7,560 nucleotides of DNA. It comes from a bacterium. Lineage in GTDB: Bacteria; Zhuqueibacterota; Zhuqueibacteria; Residuimicrobiales; Krinioviventaceae. The notes under the pieces were generated by a model. It saw nothing but the letters and a program-made list of their open reading frames with translations, made no database searches and had not been told where the DNA came from. Positions within the stretch are counted from its first letter, which is position 1, and the number at the start of each line of letters is the position of its first letter. A program made the translations under genes and the position numbers. The DNA is taken from contig JAJRST010000385.1 of NCBI GenBank assembly GCA_024278645.1, positions 1 to 7,560 of the forward strand. Reading direction: 5' to 3'. Below are positions 1-6,410 of the stretch, in pieces.

Positions 1-41
1 TGTTTCAAACCTTCAAGCAGCTAATTTACAACTTTTTTATT

Positions 42-59
42 AAAAAACAACGTCGTTGT
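42..59 (-). terminator. Weak intrinsic terminator after the 94-636 gene
   Basis: Read on the minus strand, ACAAC-GAC-GTTGT forms a 5-bp stem with a 3-nt loop and is followed by a run of six T. It lies 34 nt beyond the TAA of the preceding minus-strand gene, where a rho-independent terminator would be expected. The stem is short and only partly GC, so efficiency is doubtful. Confidence 0.4.
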
Positions 60-93
60 ATTATGCAAATGTATAAAAATTTTACTTTTATTA

Positions 94-636
94 TTAAAGA
101 GACTTCAGTGTGTTGACAAGCATCCGGAAAGCCTGATCGGGAGAGGCGTCGCTTTTTGGACGCAGTAAAAAGTTGTACAAATCCTCGCGTTCATGCAGAT
201 AAAAGCCGATTCTCAGGTCGGCGTTGCTATTCCACGCCAATGAAAGATTGGTAAAATTAAACTCCGGACTCAGATCAATAACCAGATCATATTTTGTCTG
301 CAATACATTTTGCAGAAACATTTTTTTGGGACGTCCAAAGCTTGTTGTGTCCCTTTCCGTTCGTCGAATAATGTCAATTCTTCGCAACCCTGTCAGCACA
401 AGATTGTCGGCAGCGACCACGGTGATATTCCACTTTTGAAACACCTGTTGCAATTCCTTGATCGCCGCTATCGCCGCCGGCGTCGAAGCGGGGTCATTCG
501 GTAAGCATATAAGAACGACTTTTACTTGTTGAATCTTGTCGCAAATATTGAACGGCGCATCCGGATTCTTGAATTGTTTCGCTGATCTGTATAGATATAG
601 CTGCAATAATTGCAAAAATTTAGTCACGGCCTTCAT
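94..636 (-). CDS. Short GT9/heptosyltransferase-like (or DUF6913-like) hypothetical protein
   Basis: A 180-aa protein starting at ATG 636 and ending at TAA 94. An N-terminal amphipathic stretch (about residues 1-35) precedes a Rossmann-like core: a strand KVVLICLP near 39-46, a helix, and a strand ITVVAADN. A second core follows with YDLVIDLSPEFNF, ADLRIGFY and YNFLLRP in the last third. The pattern 'DLVIDLS ... A.LRIGF ... YN.LLRP' resembles the N-terminal domain of GT9 glycosyltransferases such as heptosyltransferases, and also the short DUF6913 proteins of FCB bacteria. A true GT9 enzyme is about 330-350 aa and needs a C-terminal nucleotide-sugar domain, which is absent, so catalysis cannot be assumed. 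No signal peptide or membrane segment is visible. There is no clear Shine-Dalgarno (only AAGAA just before the ATG), but a promoter lies at 673-701. It is last of three co-directional genes. Function is unknown. Confidence 0.75.
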   Translation of the reverse strand: MKAVTKFLQLLQLYLYRSAKQFKNPDAPFNICDKIQQVKVVLICLPNDPASTPAAIAAIKELQQVFQKWNITVVAADNLVLTGLRRIDIIRRTERDTTSFGRPKKMFLQNVLQTKYDLVIDLSPEFNFTNLSLAWNSNADLRIGFYLHEREDLYNFLLRPKSDASPDQAFRMLVNTLKSL

Positions 637-672
637 TTCTTGATTGAAATTTTAACGATTTATCAACCGTGG

Positions 673-701
673 AATATAGTTAACGCATCTCTCAAATTCA
701 A
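673..701 (-). promoter_or_regulatory. Sigma70-type promoter for the 94-636 gene
   Basis: On the minus strand, TTGAAT (701-696, 4/6 match to TTGACA) is followed after exactly 17 nt by TATATT (678-673, 5/6 match to TATAAT). The inferred transcription start near 666 would give a leader of about 30 nt before the ATG at 636. It sits in the 82-nt gap after the HHH gene, so the last gene of the group can probably be expressed independently. Confidence 0.55.
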
Positions 702-718
702 CAGCAATTTACAGCTTT

Positions 719-2680
719 TTAAAGTCTCCAGTCCAGTTGCAAGGCGGCTGCATTTTCAACCGCCCCGTGAACAGCATCCATGCCCGAGCCGATGGCGTCA
801 CGGTCGTCGTAAAAGGTGTGTTCGATCTTGAAGGTCGCTTGCAATTTTTTGCGCCAGCGATAGACAAAAATGCCGTACCAGCGGCTGCCGCGCCCGGCAA
901 GCATTTTCATCCGCATAACGCCGGGCAGATCGTTTTCATATTGATAAAAGCGAAGCTCGTACATCGGCGCATCGAAAAAGCTCCAGCGAGTTTGCAAGCG
1001 ACAGTTTTTTGCAAAGCGCCATAAAATATCCTGGTAAAGCAAAAATCCGGGCTGATATTCCCGACGCCCCTCTCTGGCGCCTGAGTAAAAAGAAAACGCC
1101 ACGCGGCTTCTCAGGCGGATGGAACGAGACGCGTCGACATCCATTTGCATACGGACAAAGGTTTTACGTGCGGGCGTTAAAATTTTCTTTTTGTTGCCAA
1201 ACGGATCAAACTCGTCGGCGGCGTCCATTTTTGCTTCGGATCGTACGCGGAGCTGCGCTTTTAGAGAAGATTGAAACCTGTGTTCGATCATCGCCAGCAG
1301 CTCATGCCCCGAAGCGGGCATGGGCAGGGCGCCCTGCGGCCAGGAGAAACGATAATGATCCGAATAAAATGAAATCGTCGTCTGCTTTTGCGGTCGCCAA
1401 CGAAACCCTAAATAAATGCCCTCTTCGTTGCGCGTGTCGTCTCTTTCGCCAAAGCCGAAGGAATGCAAATTCTGGAAATCCTTATCGTAACGGCGCCACA
1501 GGAGGGCCAGTTCGACGGGTTGCACCTCCGCCAATACGCCGACATTGGAAGCCCAGCCTCCCGAGGCGCTGCGCGCCGTCTCGCTGAAAAAATTATAATC
1601 GGAAAAAGTGACGTCGAAATTCACGCCGGCCACGGTGTTTTTCGTCCCGGAAAAGGCAAACTTTTCAACGCCGTCTTTTTGCCGAAAGGGGTGACTAAAT
1701 TCAGAGTTTTGAAAAACAGCGCCAAGAAACGCATCCTTGGCAAAGCGGTAGGAGACGGCGCCGCCCTGCACCTTTTCTTCAAGCCGGTCTCTGGCGGCGA
1801 TTTCGCTTTGCGTGCGATGCATTCCGGAGACAGGTGTGGATACAACAAAACCGTTTTCAAGGCGGGCGTCACGCTGGCTGCGGCTGGAAAAAGCGTAAAG
1901 CCCAAGCCTTTTAATTTCCTGCGAAAACGCAACTCCGAAAAACGCCTCGTTTTCGCTCACGGACAAATAGGGGTGCAGCATACGACTTTTTTGCTTTGCC
2001 GGTGCAATGGGATCGCTGCCTTTGCCCATTTTATAGGGTCCCCAAAAAACCAACCCCTGGGCAAACTCGGCGCTAAAATGACCGGCGATAATGCGCGTTC
2101 CCCATTTCTCCACATCTAGCTGAACGTGCCCAACGGCCAGGTCATCGAACTCGGCTTCTCCGGCATCTTTTTCCGTGAGAAAGCCGAATCGCACGAAAGA
2201 GGAGTATCCGCCCTGAAAGCGACTGAGAGCTTTTTCTCTCGACCCCGCATAGCGCCGTTCCCGGTAGCCGCGCGCCTCTTCCTTTTTGGCAAGCAGCCGA
2301 TGTCGTCCCTGAAAATATGCGGGGACAGAGCGGCGCGGCGTGACGCTCAAAAACAGGCGCGTCTTGTCAAAATCGGCGGCCATGCCCCTAATTCGCCGGA
2401 GCTGATCCATGCCGGTAAACGGGCCGTGCTCATAACGATGTTGCACAATACGCACGGCCACGTATGGCGAAATCCAGGGGATGGTGCTCAGTTGCTGCGC
2501 CGAGGCGGTATTGACGTCGAGCGGATGCAACAAAAGCGATTCCAGGTACTCGATGAGTGCGGACTGATCCTCGCTTTCCCCGCGCCCGTCAAAAAGCGAT
2601 TCCACGTCAACATCCTGACTCCCGCCGACGACAACGATCAGAAAAACAATGAAAATAATTTTCAATCGAACCGAGGCCAT
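719..2680 (-). CDS. Helix-hairpin-helix domain protein with C-terminal outer-membrane beta-barrel
   Basis: The protein is 653 aa from ATG 2680 to TAA 719. Residues 1-20 look like a signal sequence (K/R followed by the hydrophobic run IIFIVFLIVVVGG). A ComEA-like HHH repeat pair spans about 54-100, with LDVNTASAQQLSTIPWIS and then PFTGMDQLRRIRGM. After a basic linker the rest is beta-rich, with alternating aromatic and polar residues and a terminal strand ending ALQLDWRL, as expected of an outer-membrane barrel. The stretch 209-250 (GLVFWGPYKMGKG, then HPYLSVSENEAFFGVA) matches a block I know from the large 'helix-hairpin-helix domain-containing protein' family of Bacteroidota and relatives. 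The exact role of that family is not established; surface DNA binding or uptake is only a guess. The frame stays open to an ATG at 2788, but that start would put 36 residues inside the upstream gene, whereas 2680 directly precedes the signal peptide. No Shine-Dalgarno is seen. The start is 2 nt from the upstream stop, which suggests translational coupling. Confidence 0.85.
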   Translation of the reverse strand: MASVRLKIIFIVFLIVVVGGSQDVDVESLFDGRGESEDQSALIEYLESLLLHPLDVNTASAQQLSTIPWISPYVAVRIVQHRYEHGPFTGMDQLRRIRGMAADFDKTRLFLSVTPRRSVPAYFQGRHRLLAKKEEARGYRERRYAGSREKALSRFQGGYSSFVRFGFLTEKDAGEAEFDDLAVGHVQLDVEKWGTRIIAGHFSAEFAQGLVFWGPYKMGKGSDPIAPAKQKSRMLHPYLSVSENEAFFGVAFSQEIKRLGLYAFSSRSQRDARLENGFVVSTPVSGMHRTQSEIAARDRLEEKVQGGAVSYRFAKDAFLGAVFQNSEFSHPFRQKDGVEKFAFSGTKNTVAGVNFDVTFSDYNFFSETARSASGGWASNVGVLAEVQPVELALLWRRYDKDFQNLHSFGFGERDDTRNEEGIYLGFRWRPQKQTTISFYSDHYRFSWPQGALPMPASGHELLAMIEHRFQSSLKAQLRVRSEAKMDAADEFDPFGNKKKILTPARKTFVRMQMDVDASRSIRLRSRVAFSFYSGAREGRREYQPGFLLYQDILWRFAKNCRLQTRWSFFDAPMYELRFYQYENDLPGVMRMKMLAGRGSRWYGIFVYRWRKKLQATFKIEHTFYDDRDAIGSGMDAVHGAVENAAALQLDWRL

Positions 2681-2682
2681 TT

Positions 2683-3603
2683 TTAGAAAAAATTGAATGA
2701 AAACAGGTGCGATGCGCCGAGATCGTCGTGACTCTTGAACGCATAATCGATGCGAAAATGTACAAACTTTAGCGAGAACCCGGCGCAAACCCTCGATGGC
2801 TCTGTCGCCGTACCCACGCGCAACGACAGCACGGAAAAGGGAGAGAATTCCGCGCCAAATCGAGCGTCAACGGGAAAGCGCGCATCTTTATACAGGTCGA
2901 CGTTCAGCAGCAGCCGAGGCGCCGCCCGGACGCTGACCCCCGTGCTCAGGATCTGCGGCATCGGTTCACGGGCGCGACCGATGACGGCATAATTGGCGTT
3001 CTTTATCGCAAAGCCAAAGGCAACGCCCGGATGCAGCCGCAGCAGGCCGCCGACATCAAAGAGCAACGCCCCCGATTGGCCATAGCCGCTTATCGTCAAG
3101 GCGGCATAGCGGACGTTGGCGCCGACGACAAATCTTTTCGCGGCGCGCAGCGCACCGGTCAAAAGGAACTGATTCTCCCGATAAATCCGATTGCCAAAAT
3201 ACTGCACCGCTCCACCAACGGCATATCTTTTTGCGGAGTATTGCAATGCAACGCCGCCCAAATGCAGTTCGGGTATATGAAAAGGATTTGCATAGGACGC
3301 AAATGCATCCATGGATTGCGGTTCGAAAAGAATGCACGCCGGATTTTGAAAAACGCTTTCCGCTCCCAGCGGCCAGGCGACGGCGGCGCCGGCGACGCCG
3401 GTGGATCGCGCTCCCACATCCAAATCTTCAAAATCGGCAAACGCCGGCGTGCACACTATAAAGGCAAGGAAAAGTGAGGAACGATTCGAGGTGAAACATC
3501 GTTTAGTTAGGAGAACTAATTGCTTGACAAAGTCTTGAAAAAACTTGATATTTACCGGTGATTTAAAACCGTTGCAAGGTTGAAATCGGAGAATTTTATG
3601 CAT
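2683..3603 (-). CDS. PorV/PorQ-family outer-membrane beta-barrel protein
   Basis: The open frame is 306 aa. Residues 63-89 carry the family hallmark GARSTGVAGAAVAW followed by ESVFQNPA, typical of the FadL-like PorV/PorQ barrels linked to type IX secretion and of related UPF0164-like proteins. The rest consists of alternating beta strands ending in aromatic FSFNFF, a normal barrel terminus. About 306 aa is short-normal for the family. A signal peptide h-region (LFLAFIVCTPAFA, about 44-56) puts the mature protein at about residue 57. The start is a problem. The only in-frame ATG/GTG/TTG ahead of the signal sequence is ATG 3603, which leaves an odd n-region of about 43 residues, yet GGGGAGG stands 5 nt upstream of it on this strand. 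Alternatives are a non-standard start nearer 3510, or a one-base frameshift linking to an out-of-frame ATG at 3499. It heads the group with the HHH gene. Confidence 0.8.
   Translation of the reverse strand: MHKILRFQPCNGFKSPVNIKFFQDFVKQLVLLTKRCFTSNRSSLFLAFIVCTPAFADFEDLDVGARSTGVAGAAVAWPLGAESVFQNPACILFEPQSMDAFASYANPFHIPELHLGGVALQYSAKRYAVGGAVQYFGNRIYRENQFLLTGALRAAKRFVVGANVRYAALTISGYGQSGALLFDVGGLLRLHPGVAFGFAIKNANYAVIGRAREPMPQILSTGVSVRAAPRLLLNVDLYKDARFPVDARFGAEFSPFSVLSLRVGTATEPSRVCAGFSLKFVHFRIDYAFKSHDDLGASHLFSFNFF
3503..3519. repeat. Inverted repeat TTAGTT-N5-AACTAA, possible operator
   Basis: Perfect 6-bp arms TTAGTT (3503-3508) and AACTAA (3514-3519) flank AGGAG. The dyad ends 4 nt before the consensus -35 box of the plus-strand promoter at 3524, a usual place for a regulator site. 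It also lies inside the possible 5' extension of the divergent barrel gene. Six-bp arms can arise by chance, so an operator role is inference. Confidence 0.3.
3524..3552 (+). promoter_or_regulatory. Sigma70-type promoter for the PorD-like gene
   Basis: A perfect TTGACA (3524-3529), a 17-nt spacer and GATATT (3547-3552, 4/6 match to TATAAT). The predicted start near 3559 gives a leader of about 39 nt carrying the GGAG Shine-Dalgarno at 3588-3591, before ATG 3598. Confidence 0.6.
3588..3600 (+). promoter_or_regulatory. Shine-Dalgarno and start of the PorD-like gene
   Basis: GGAG at 3588-3591 is separated by 6 nt from ATG at 3598-3600. This spacing picks ATG 3598 over the in-frame TTG at 3580. 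The ATG is the left half of the ATGCAT palindrome whose right half is the ATG of the opposite-strand barrel gene. Confidence 0.6.
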
Positions 3604-3849
3604 CGTCGCCTCCCCAAAATAACGGCTGGTTTTTTATTGATCGCCATGTTGACAATGGCGCCCCGACAAAGCGTCAAGGCTCAACGCATCGAAGCACAAG
3701 TTGAGACGGACCTGCGCACACTGCCGCAAGAGAAACAGGACAAGTTGGGCGATTTTGCCGACAGGGTCGTGCAATTCCTGGACTCCGCCCCCTGGAGCGA
3801 CGACCCCTGGAACACGCCGGTCTATTTAACAATAACTCTCAGGCTCTAG
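3598..3849 (+). CDS. N-terminal fragment of PorD-like protein, up to the TAG
   Basis: This is 83 aa from ATG 3598 to the in-frame TAG at 3847. It contains the signal peptide and the first family block (DFADRVVQFLDSAPW near 52-66, then PVYLTITLRL). On its own it would be an exported peptide lacking most of the conserved domain, so it is unlikely to be functional without readthrough. An in-frame TTG at 3580 would add six residues, but the Shine-Dalgarno spacing favours 3598. Confidence 0.6.
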   Translation: MHRRLPKITAGFLLIAMLTMAPRQSVKAQRIEAQVETDLRTLPQEKQDKLGDFADRVVQFLDSAPWSDDPWNTPVYLTITLRL

Positions 3850-3852
3850 GAC

Positions 3853-4467
3853 ATGAGTTCCGGCGCCGAGGAGCGCTACAAGGGGACCATCATCATCAGC
3901 AATAGCTACGACATTCAATTCTCCGACTTGCGCTGGCGATTCGCCTACCAAAGCGGCGACCAGATCACCTACCAGGAAAATAATTTCGACTCTTTTACCA
4001 GCGTTTTAGCCTTTTATGTCAATATGATACTTGGCGGTGAATTCGACAAGTGGGGCACCCTGGCCGGCACGCCCTATTATGAAAAAGCCAGAAACATCGC
4101 CGAACAAAGCAAGTTCGGCCTCGGTCGTTTTATCGAAGGCTGGGACCGGCGCTTGATTCTGGTCAATTATTTCCTGAGCGACCGCCATCGTCATTTTCGT
4201 GAAATGGTCGACTATTATTTTTACGGCCTGTCCTACGTGGGCGAGGATAACGAAAAAGCAAGAAAACATGTGTCAACGGCCATTAAAATGCTGGACAAAA
4301 TTGTCGCCAACGATCCGGAAAACAAATATGCCCTGGATTTTATAAAAGCGCACTATCAAGAGATCACCGAAATTTATCGAAGAGCAAAGAACAAAGACCC
4401 CCTGCGCAAAATGCTTGTCCTGGACCCGGATCATGAACAAATTTACAGAGACATCTTGGAGAGATAA
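3853..4467 (+). CDS. C-terminal two-thirds of PorD-like (DUF4835) protein
   Basis: This is 204 aa from ATG 3853 to TAA 4467, in the same frame as the N-terminal piece and only one codon beyond its TAG. It holds most of the DUF4835 domain: ISNSYDIQFSDLRWRF, the hydrophobic SVLAFYVNMILGGEFD, LAGTPYYEKARNI, FIEGWDRR, and a helical C-terminal half with YGLSYVGEDNEKARKHV and NDPENKYALDF that looks TPR-like. It lacks a signal peptide, so if it were made by restart at this ATG it would stay in the cytoplasm rather than reach the periplasm or outer membrane. No good Shine-Dalgarno precedes 3853; a weak AGG at 3841-3843 is all that is visible. The strong conservation argues that the interruption is recent or artefactual. 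Confidence 0.7.
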   Translation: MSSGAEERYKGTIIISNSYDIQFSDLRWRFAYQSGDQITYQENNFDSFTSVLAFYVNMILGGEFDKWGTLAGTPYYEKARNIAEQSKFGLGRFIEGWDRRLILVNYFLSDRHRHFREMVDYYFYGLSYVGEDNEKARKHVSTAIKMLDKIVANDPENKYALDFIKAHYQEITEIYRRAKNKDPLRKMLVLDPDHEQIYRDILER

Positions 4468-4582
4468 TGCATCCCTCAGTTTAAAAGTGCTCGGCAGCCC
4501 CCGTAAATCTCTCACGTTTTTTTGGAAAAATTTACTCGCCTGATAAATTCATCCGCCTCCAAGGATCAAAGACTTCAAGTGT

Positions 4583-4603
4583 TAAAAAGTACAAGCCTTT
4601 TTA
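4583..4603. terminator. AT-rich hairpin between convergent genes, possible bidirectional terminator
   Basis: Arms TAAAAAG (4583-4589) and CTTTTTA (4597-4603) are perfect 7-bp complements around a 7-nt loop, so each strand shows an A-run, hairpin and T-run. The site lies in the 193-nt gap between the PorD-like gene and the antiporter gene, which converge on it. The stem is almost pure A/T, so it is a weak candidate. I see no gene in this gap. Confidence 0.4.
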
Positions 4604-4660
4604 TTTCATTTCTTCTTCGAGCCCTCGAGTCTTCGTGGCAATTTTCATAAATAACGCAGA

Positions 4661-5605
4661 CTAGAAAAGAAGGTAAATAAAGGCCACATAAGCAGCGAAC
4701 AGCGCCGCCCCTTCCAGACGGGTCAAGCGAAAACGCGACCACATCATCGGGACTAGAATCAGGGACAAGCCGATCATAAAGGGGTAATGGAGGTGAAACA
4801 GGGAGCGGTCCACGGGGATGGGAGTAATCACAGAGACGACGGCGATGACAAACAGCGTGTTGAAAATATTGCTGCCGATAGCGTTGCCCACAGCCAGGTC
4901 GACTCGTCCGCGAGCAGCGCCGACGGCCGAGATAGCCAGCTCCGGCAACGATGTGCCGATGGCAATAATGGTAATGCCGATAATAAACGGGCTCACGCCA
5001 AGATGCACGGCAATATCCTTGGCGGATTCGACAATCAAATAGGAGCCCGATATCAGACCGACGAGTCCAACCAGAATGAGCGCCCCCTGCTTTAGCAGAA
5101 CTTTGGGCTCCTTTTTTATATCGACGAAATTCTCGCTGCTTTTTGCCTCGCTTCGATCTTTTACGGAACGTTTCACCATATAAAATAAAAATGTCGCAAA
5201 TCCGGTCAACAGGATGATGCCGTCGACCATGCTGATGACGCCGTCCCAACTCATGAAGCTAAAAACCAGCGTGCCAATCAACATAATGGGGATTTCGGAT
5301 CGAAAAATCGATTTCTCGATGTACAACGGCTTGATCATGGCGGACACAGCCACCACAAGGCCGATATTGGCGATGTTGCTGCCGATAATATTGGCCAGCG
5401 ATATATCTTTTGTATGAGTGAGGGCGGCGAACATGGATACGGCCAGCTCCGGAGACGATGTGCCCATGGCGACGATGGTCAAGCCGACGACAAGCGGACG
5501 AACGCCCAACCCGATGGCAATGCGGGAAGAGCCTCGCACCAGCAGTTCGGCGCCGCCCCACAGGATGAACAGACCGACAATGAGAATTATTAATTGCAAA
5601 AGCAT
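4661..5605 (-). CDS. Calcium/sodium antiporter (CaCA family, YrbG-like)
   Basis: A 314-aa inner-membrane protein with about ten hydrophobic segments, the usual size for bacterial CaCA exchangers. Two inverted alpha-repeats are plain. The first (about 40-85) has GTSSPEL at 48-54 and GSNI at 75-78. The second (about 209-250) has GTSLPEL at 217-223 and GSNI at 244-247. The acidic residues in GTS.PEL bind the cation in this family. A basic cytosolic loop (VKRSVKDRSEAKSSEN, about 144-159) separates the halves. By family it exchanges Na+ (sometimes H+ or K+) for Ca2+; the exact ions cannot be read from sequence. The start is ATG 5605, 16 nt after the pyrE stop, with AGGA 11 nt upstream (a long spacing). 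This suggests cotranscription with pyrE, though no functional link is evident. It ends with TAG at 4661. Confidence 0.93.
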   Translation of the reverse strand: MLLQLIILIVGLFILWGGAELLVRGSSRIAIGLGVRPLVVGLTIVAMGTSSPELAVSMFAALTHTKDISLANIIGSNIANIGLVVAVSAMIKPLYIEKSIFRSEIPIMLIGTLVFSFMSWDGVISMVDGIILLTGFATFLFYMVKRSVKDRSEAKSSENFVDIKKEPKVLLKQGALILVGLVGLISGSYLIVESAKDIAVHLGVSPFIIGITIIAIGTSLPELAISAVGAARGRVDLAVGNAIGSNIFNTLFVIAVVSVITPIPVDRSLFHLHYPFMIGLSLILVPMMWSRFRLTRLEGAALFAAYVAFIYLLF

Positions 5606-5621
5606 AATACAGCAAATCCTT

Positions 5622-6197
5622 TTATGACGCCTTGCGGCTGCCCGGCTTGACGACTGGCACGCCCTCGGCGCAGAGCGGACAGGCGTCCGGTTTATAGGTC
5701 ACCACATCCATCTGAAACACGGAAAAGGAGGGATCGTCGAAAATACGCTTGCCGCCGCTGCGGTCGATGATAAAGCCAATGCCGGCGACCTCGGCGCCAA
5801 CGCCCTTGACCAGATCGACCACCTCTTTTACCGAGCCGCCGGTGGTGACCACATCTTCCACCACCAGCACTCGTTCATCATGCGCGATTTCAAATCCGCG
5901 GCGCAGGCTCATGACGCCGTTTTCCCGTTCGGCAAAAATGGCGCGGCAGCCGAGCAACCGGGCGCACTCCTGCCCGACGACCAATCCGCCGACGGCCGGC
6001 GAAATGACGCAGTCAATTCTTTCCCCCTTGAAATTCTTGACGATCTCCTTGCAAAACAGCTCGGTATATTTCGGGTGTTGCAGCACTTTGGCGCATTGAA
6101 AATATTGCGGGCTGTGCAGCCCCGAAGAAAGTAAAAAATGCCCCTCTAACAAAGCGCCGGTTTTTTCAAAAATTTCCAAAGCTTTCTTTTTTTCCAT
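5622..6197 (-). CDS. pyrE: Orotate phosphoribosyltransferase
   Basis: The enzyme joins orotate to PRPP to give orotidine 5'-phosphate, the fifth step of UMP synthesis, in the cytoplasm. The PRPP-binding loop is RVLVVEDVVTTGGS at about 109-122. Other family marks are GHFLLSSGLHS (19-29), SPAVGGLVVG (66-75) and AERENG (89-94). The C-terminal CPLC..GVPVVKPGSR is typical of the subtype found in thermophiles and many environmental bacteria, and its two Cys may bind metal. ATG 6197 gives 191 aa, the normal length. A GTG at 6209 in frame would add four residues (MVDV), but GGTGG 5 nt before ATG 6197 supports the shorter start. The orotidylate decarboxylase gene lies upstream on the same strand, separated by two other genes. 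A 200-nt leader with a hairpin at 6225-6266 precedes it, and the antiporter gene follows. Confidence 0.95.
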   Translation of the reverse strand: MEKKKALEIFEKTGALLEGHFLLSSGLHSPQYFQCAKVLQHPKYTELFCKEIVKNFKGERIDCVISPAVGGLVVGQECARLLGCRAIFAERENGVMSLRRGFEIAHDERVLVVEDVVTTGGSVKEVVDLVKGVGAEVAGIGFIIDRSGGKRIFDDPSFSVFQMDVVTYKPDACPLCAEGVPVVKPGSRKAS

Positions 6198-6224
6198 AAC
6201 ATCCACCACATTTTAAATATTAAA

Positions 6225-6266
6225 CTCGCCTGCCGTTATATATCCATGCGCTGACGGAACGGCGAG
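6225..6266 (-). promoter_or_regulatory. GC-rich hairpin in the pyrE leader, possible attenuator
   Basis: On the minus strand, CTCGCC (6266-6261) pairs perfectly with GGCGAG (6230-6225), and the inner GTT pairs with AAC across a 4-nt bulge. An alternative 6-bp pairing uses GCCGTT (6263-6258) with AACGGC (6237-6232). The two pairings share bases and are mutually exclusive. The stem is followed by TTTAATATTT and then the pyrE start 28 nt beyond. This could be a terminator/attenuator or a terminator of the preceding gene. I did not recognise a known riboswitch or a PyrR site. Confidence 0.4.
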
Positions 6267-6410
6267 CATACATTGCCATTTTCAACAGATAAAAAACGAT
6301 TGAAATTTTTTCATGCAAATCGGTTTGAACAATCAAACAAGATACAATGCACGCATTTCTTTTTTCCAGATTATTCGTTAACGATCTCCATCTTTACCTG
6401 TTCCAACAAT

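Larger units (their letters stand above)
3598..4467 (+). pseudogene. porD: porD-like DUF4835 gene interrupted by one in-frame TAG
   Basis: Read through codon 84, this frame encodes 289 residues, the usual size of DUF4835 proteins (PorD, a T9SS-associated protein of FCB bacteria, about 290-310 aa). Residues 1-28 form a signal peptide (basic start, hydrophobic GFLLIAMLTM, cut near VKA/Q). Conserved features follow in family order: FLDSAPWSDDPW, PVYLTITLRL, [TAG], SSGAEERYKG, ISNSYDIQFSDLRWRF, SVLAFYVNMILGGEFD, LAGTPYYEKARNI, and a helical C-terminus. The TAG at 3847-3849 is the only disruption, and upstream and downstream parts share one frame. A single change from CAG (Gln) or GAG (Glu) would produce it. 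TAG also ends the antiporter gene in this window at a normal length, so TAG does not look reassigned here. Possible explanations are a recent nonsense mutation, readthrough, restart at ATG 3853, or a sequencing or assembly error. The two pieces are listed separately. Family assignment is confident; the symbol is by family. Confidence 0.75.

Noticed and set aside
1009..2119. Long open frames on the plus strand (192 and 218 codons) opposite the HHH/barrel gene
   Set aside because: They lie antisense to a gene with clear family motifs, and their products are Arg/Ala/Pro-rich without recognisable domains, as expected of mirror frames in GC-rich coding DNA.
2681..2788. Longer start (ATG 2788) for the HHH/barrel gene
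   Set aside because: It would extend into the coding region of the upstream barrel gene and place 36 residues before a good signal peptide that begins at ATG 2680.
4503..4535. GTAAAT...ATTTAC inverted repeat downstream of the PorD-like gene as a terminator
   Set aside because: The arms are only 6 AT-rich bp, 21 nt apart, and no T-run follows the stem. The 4583-4603 hairpin is a better, though still weak, candidate.
4612..4650. Intergenic text around CTCGAG and CTTCGTGGCAATTTT as a dispersed repeat or remnant
   Set aside because: It resembles intergenic phrases seen in other environmental genomes, but only one copy is in this window, so a repeat cannot be supported.
4575..5249. 224-codon minus-strand frame overlapping the antiporter gene
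   Set aside because: It is an off-frame shadow of the antiporter, with Arg/His/Cys-rich low-sense sequence and no family features.
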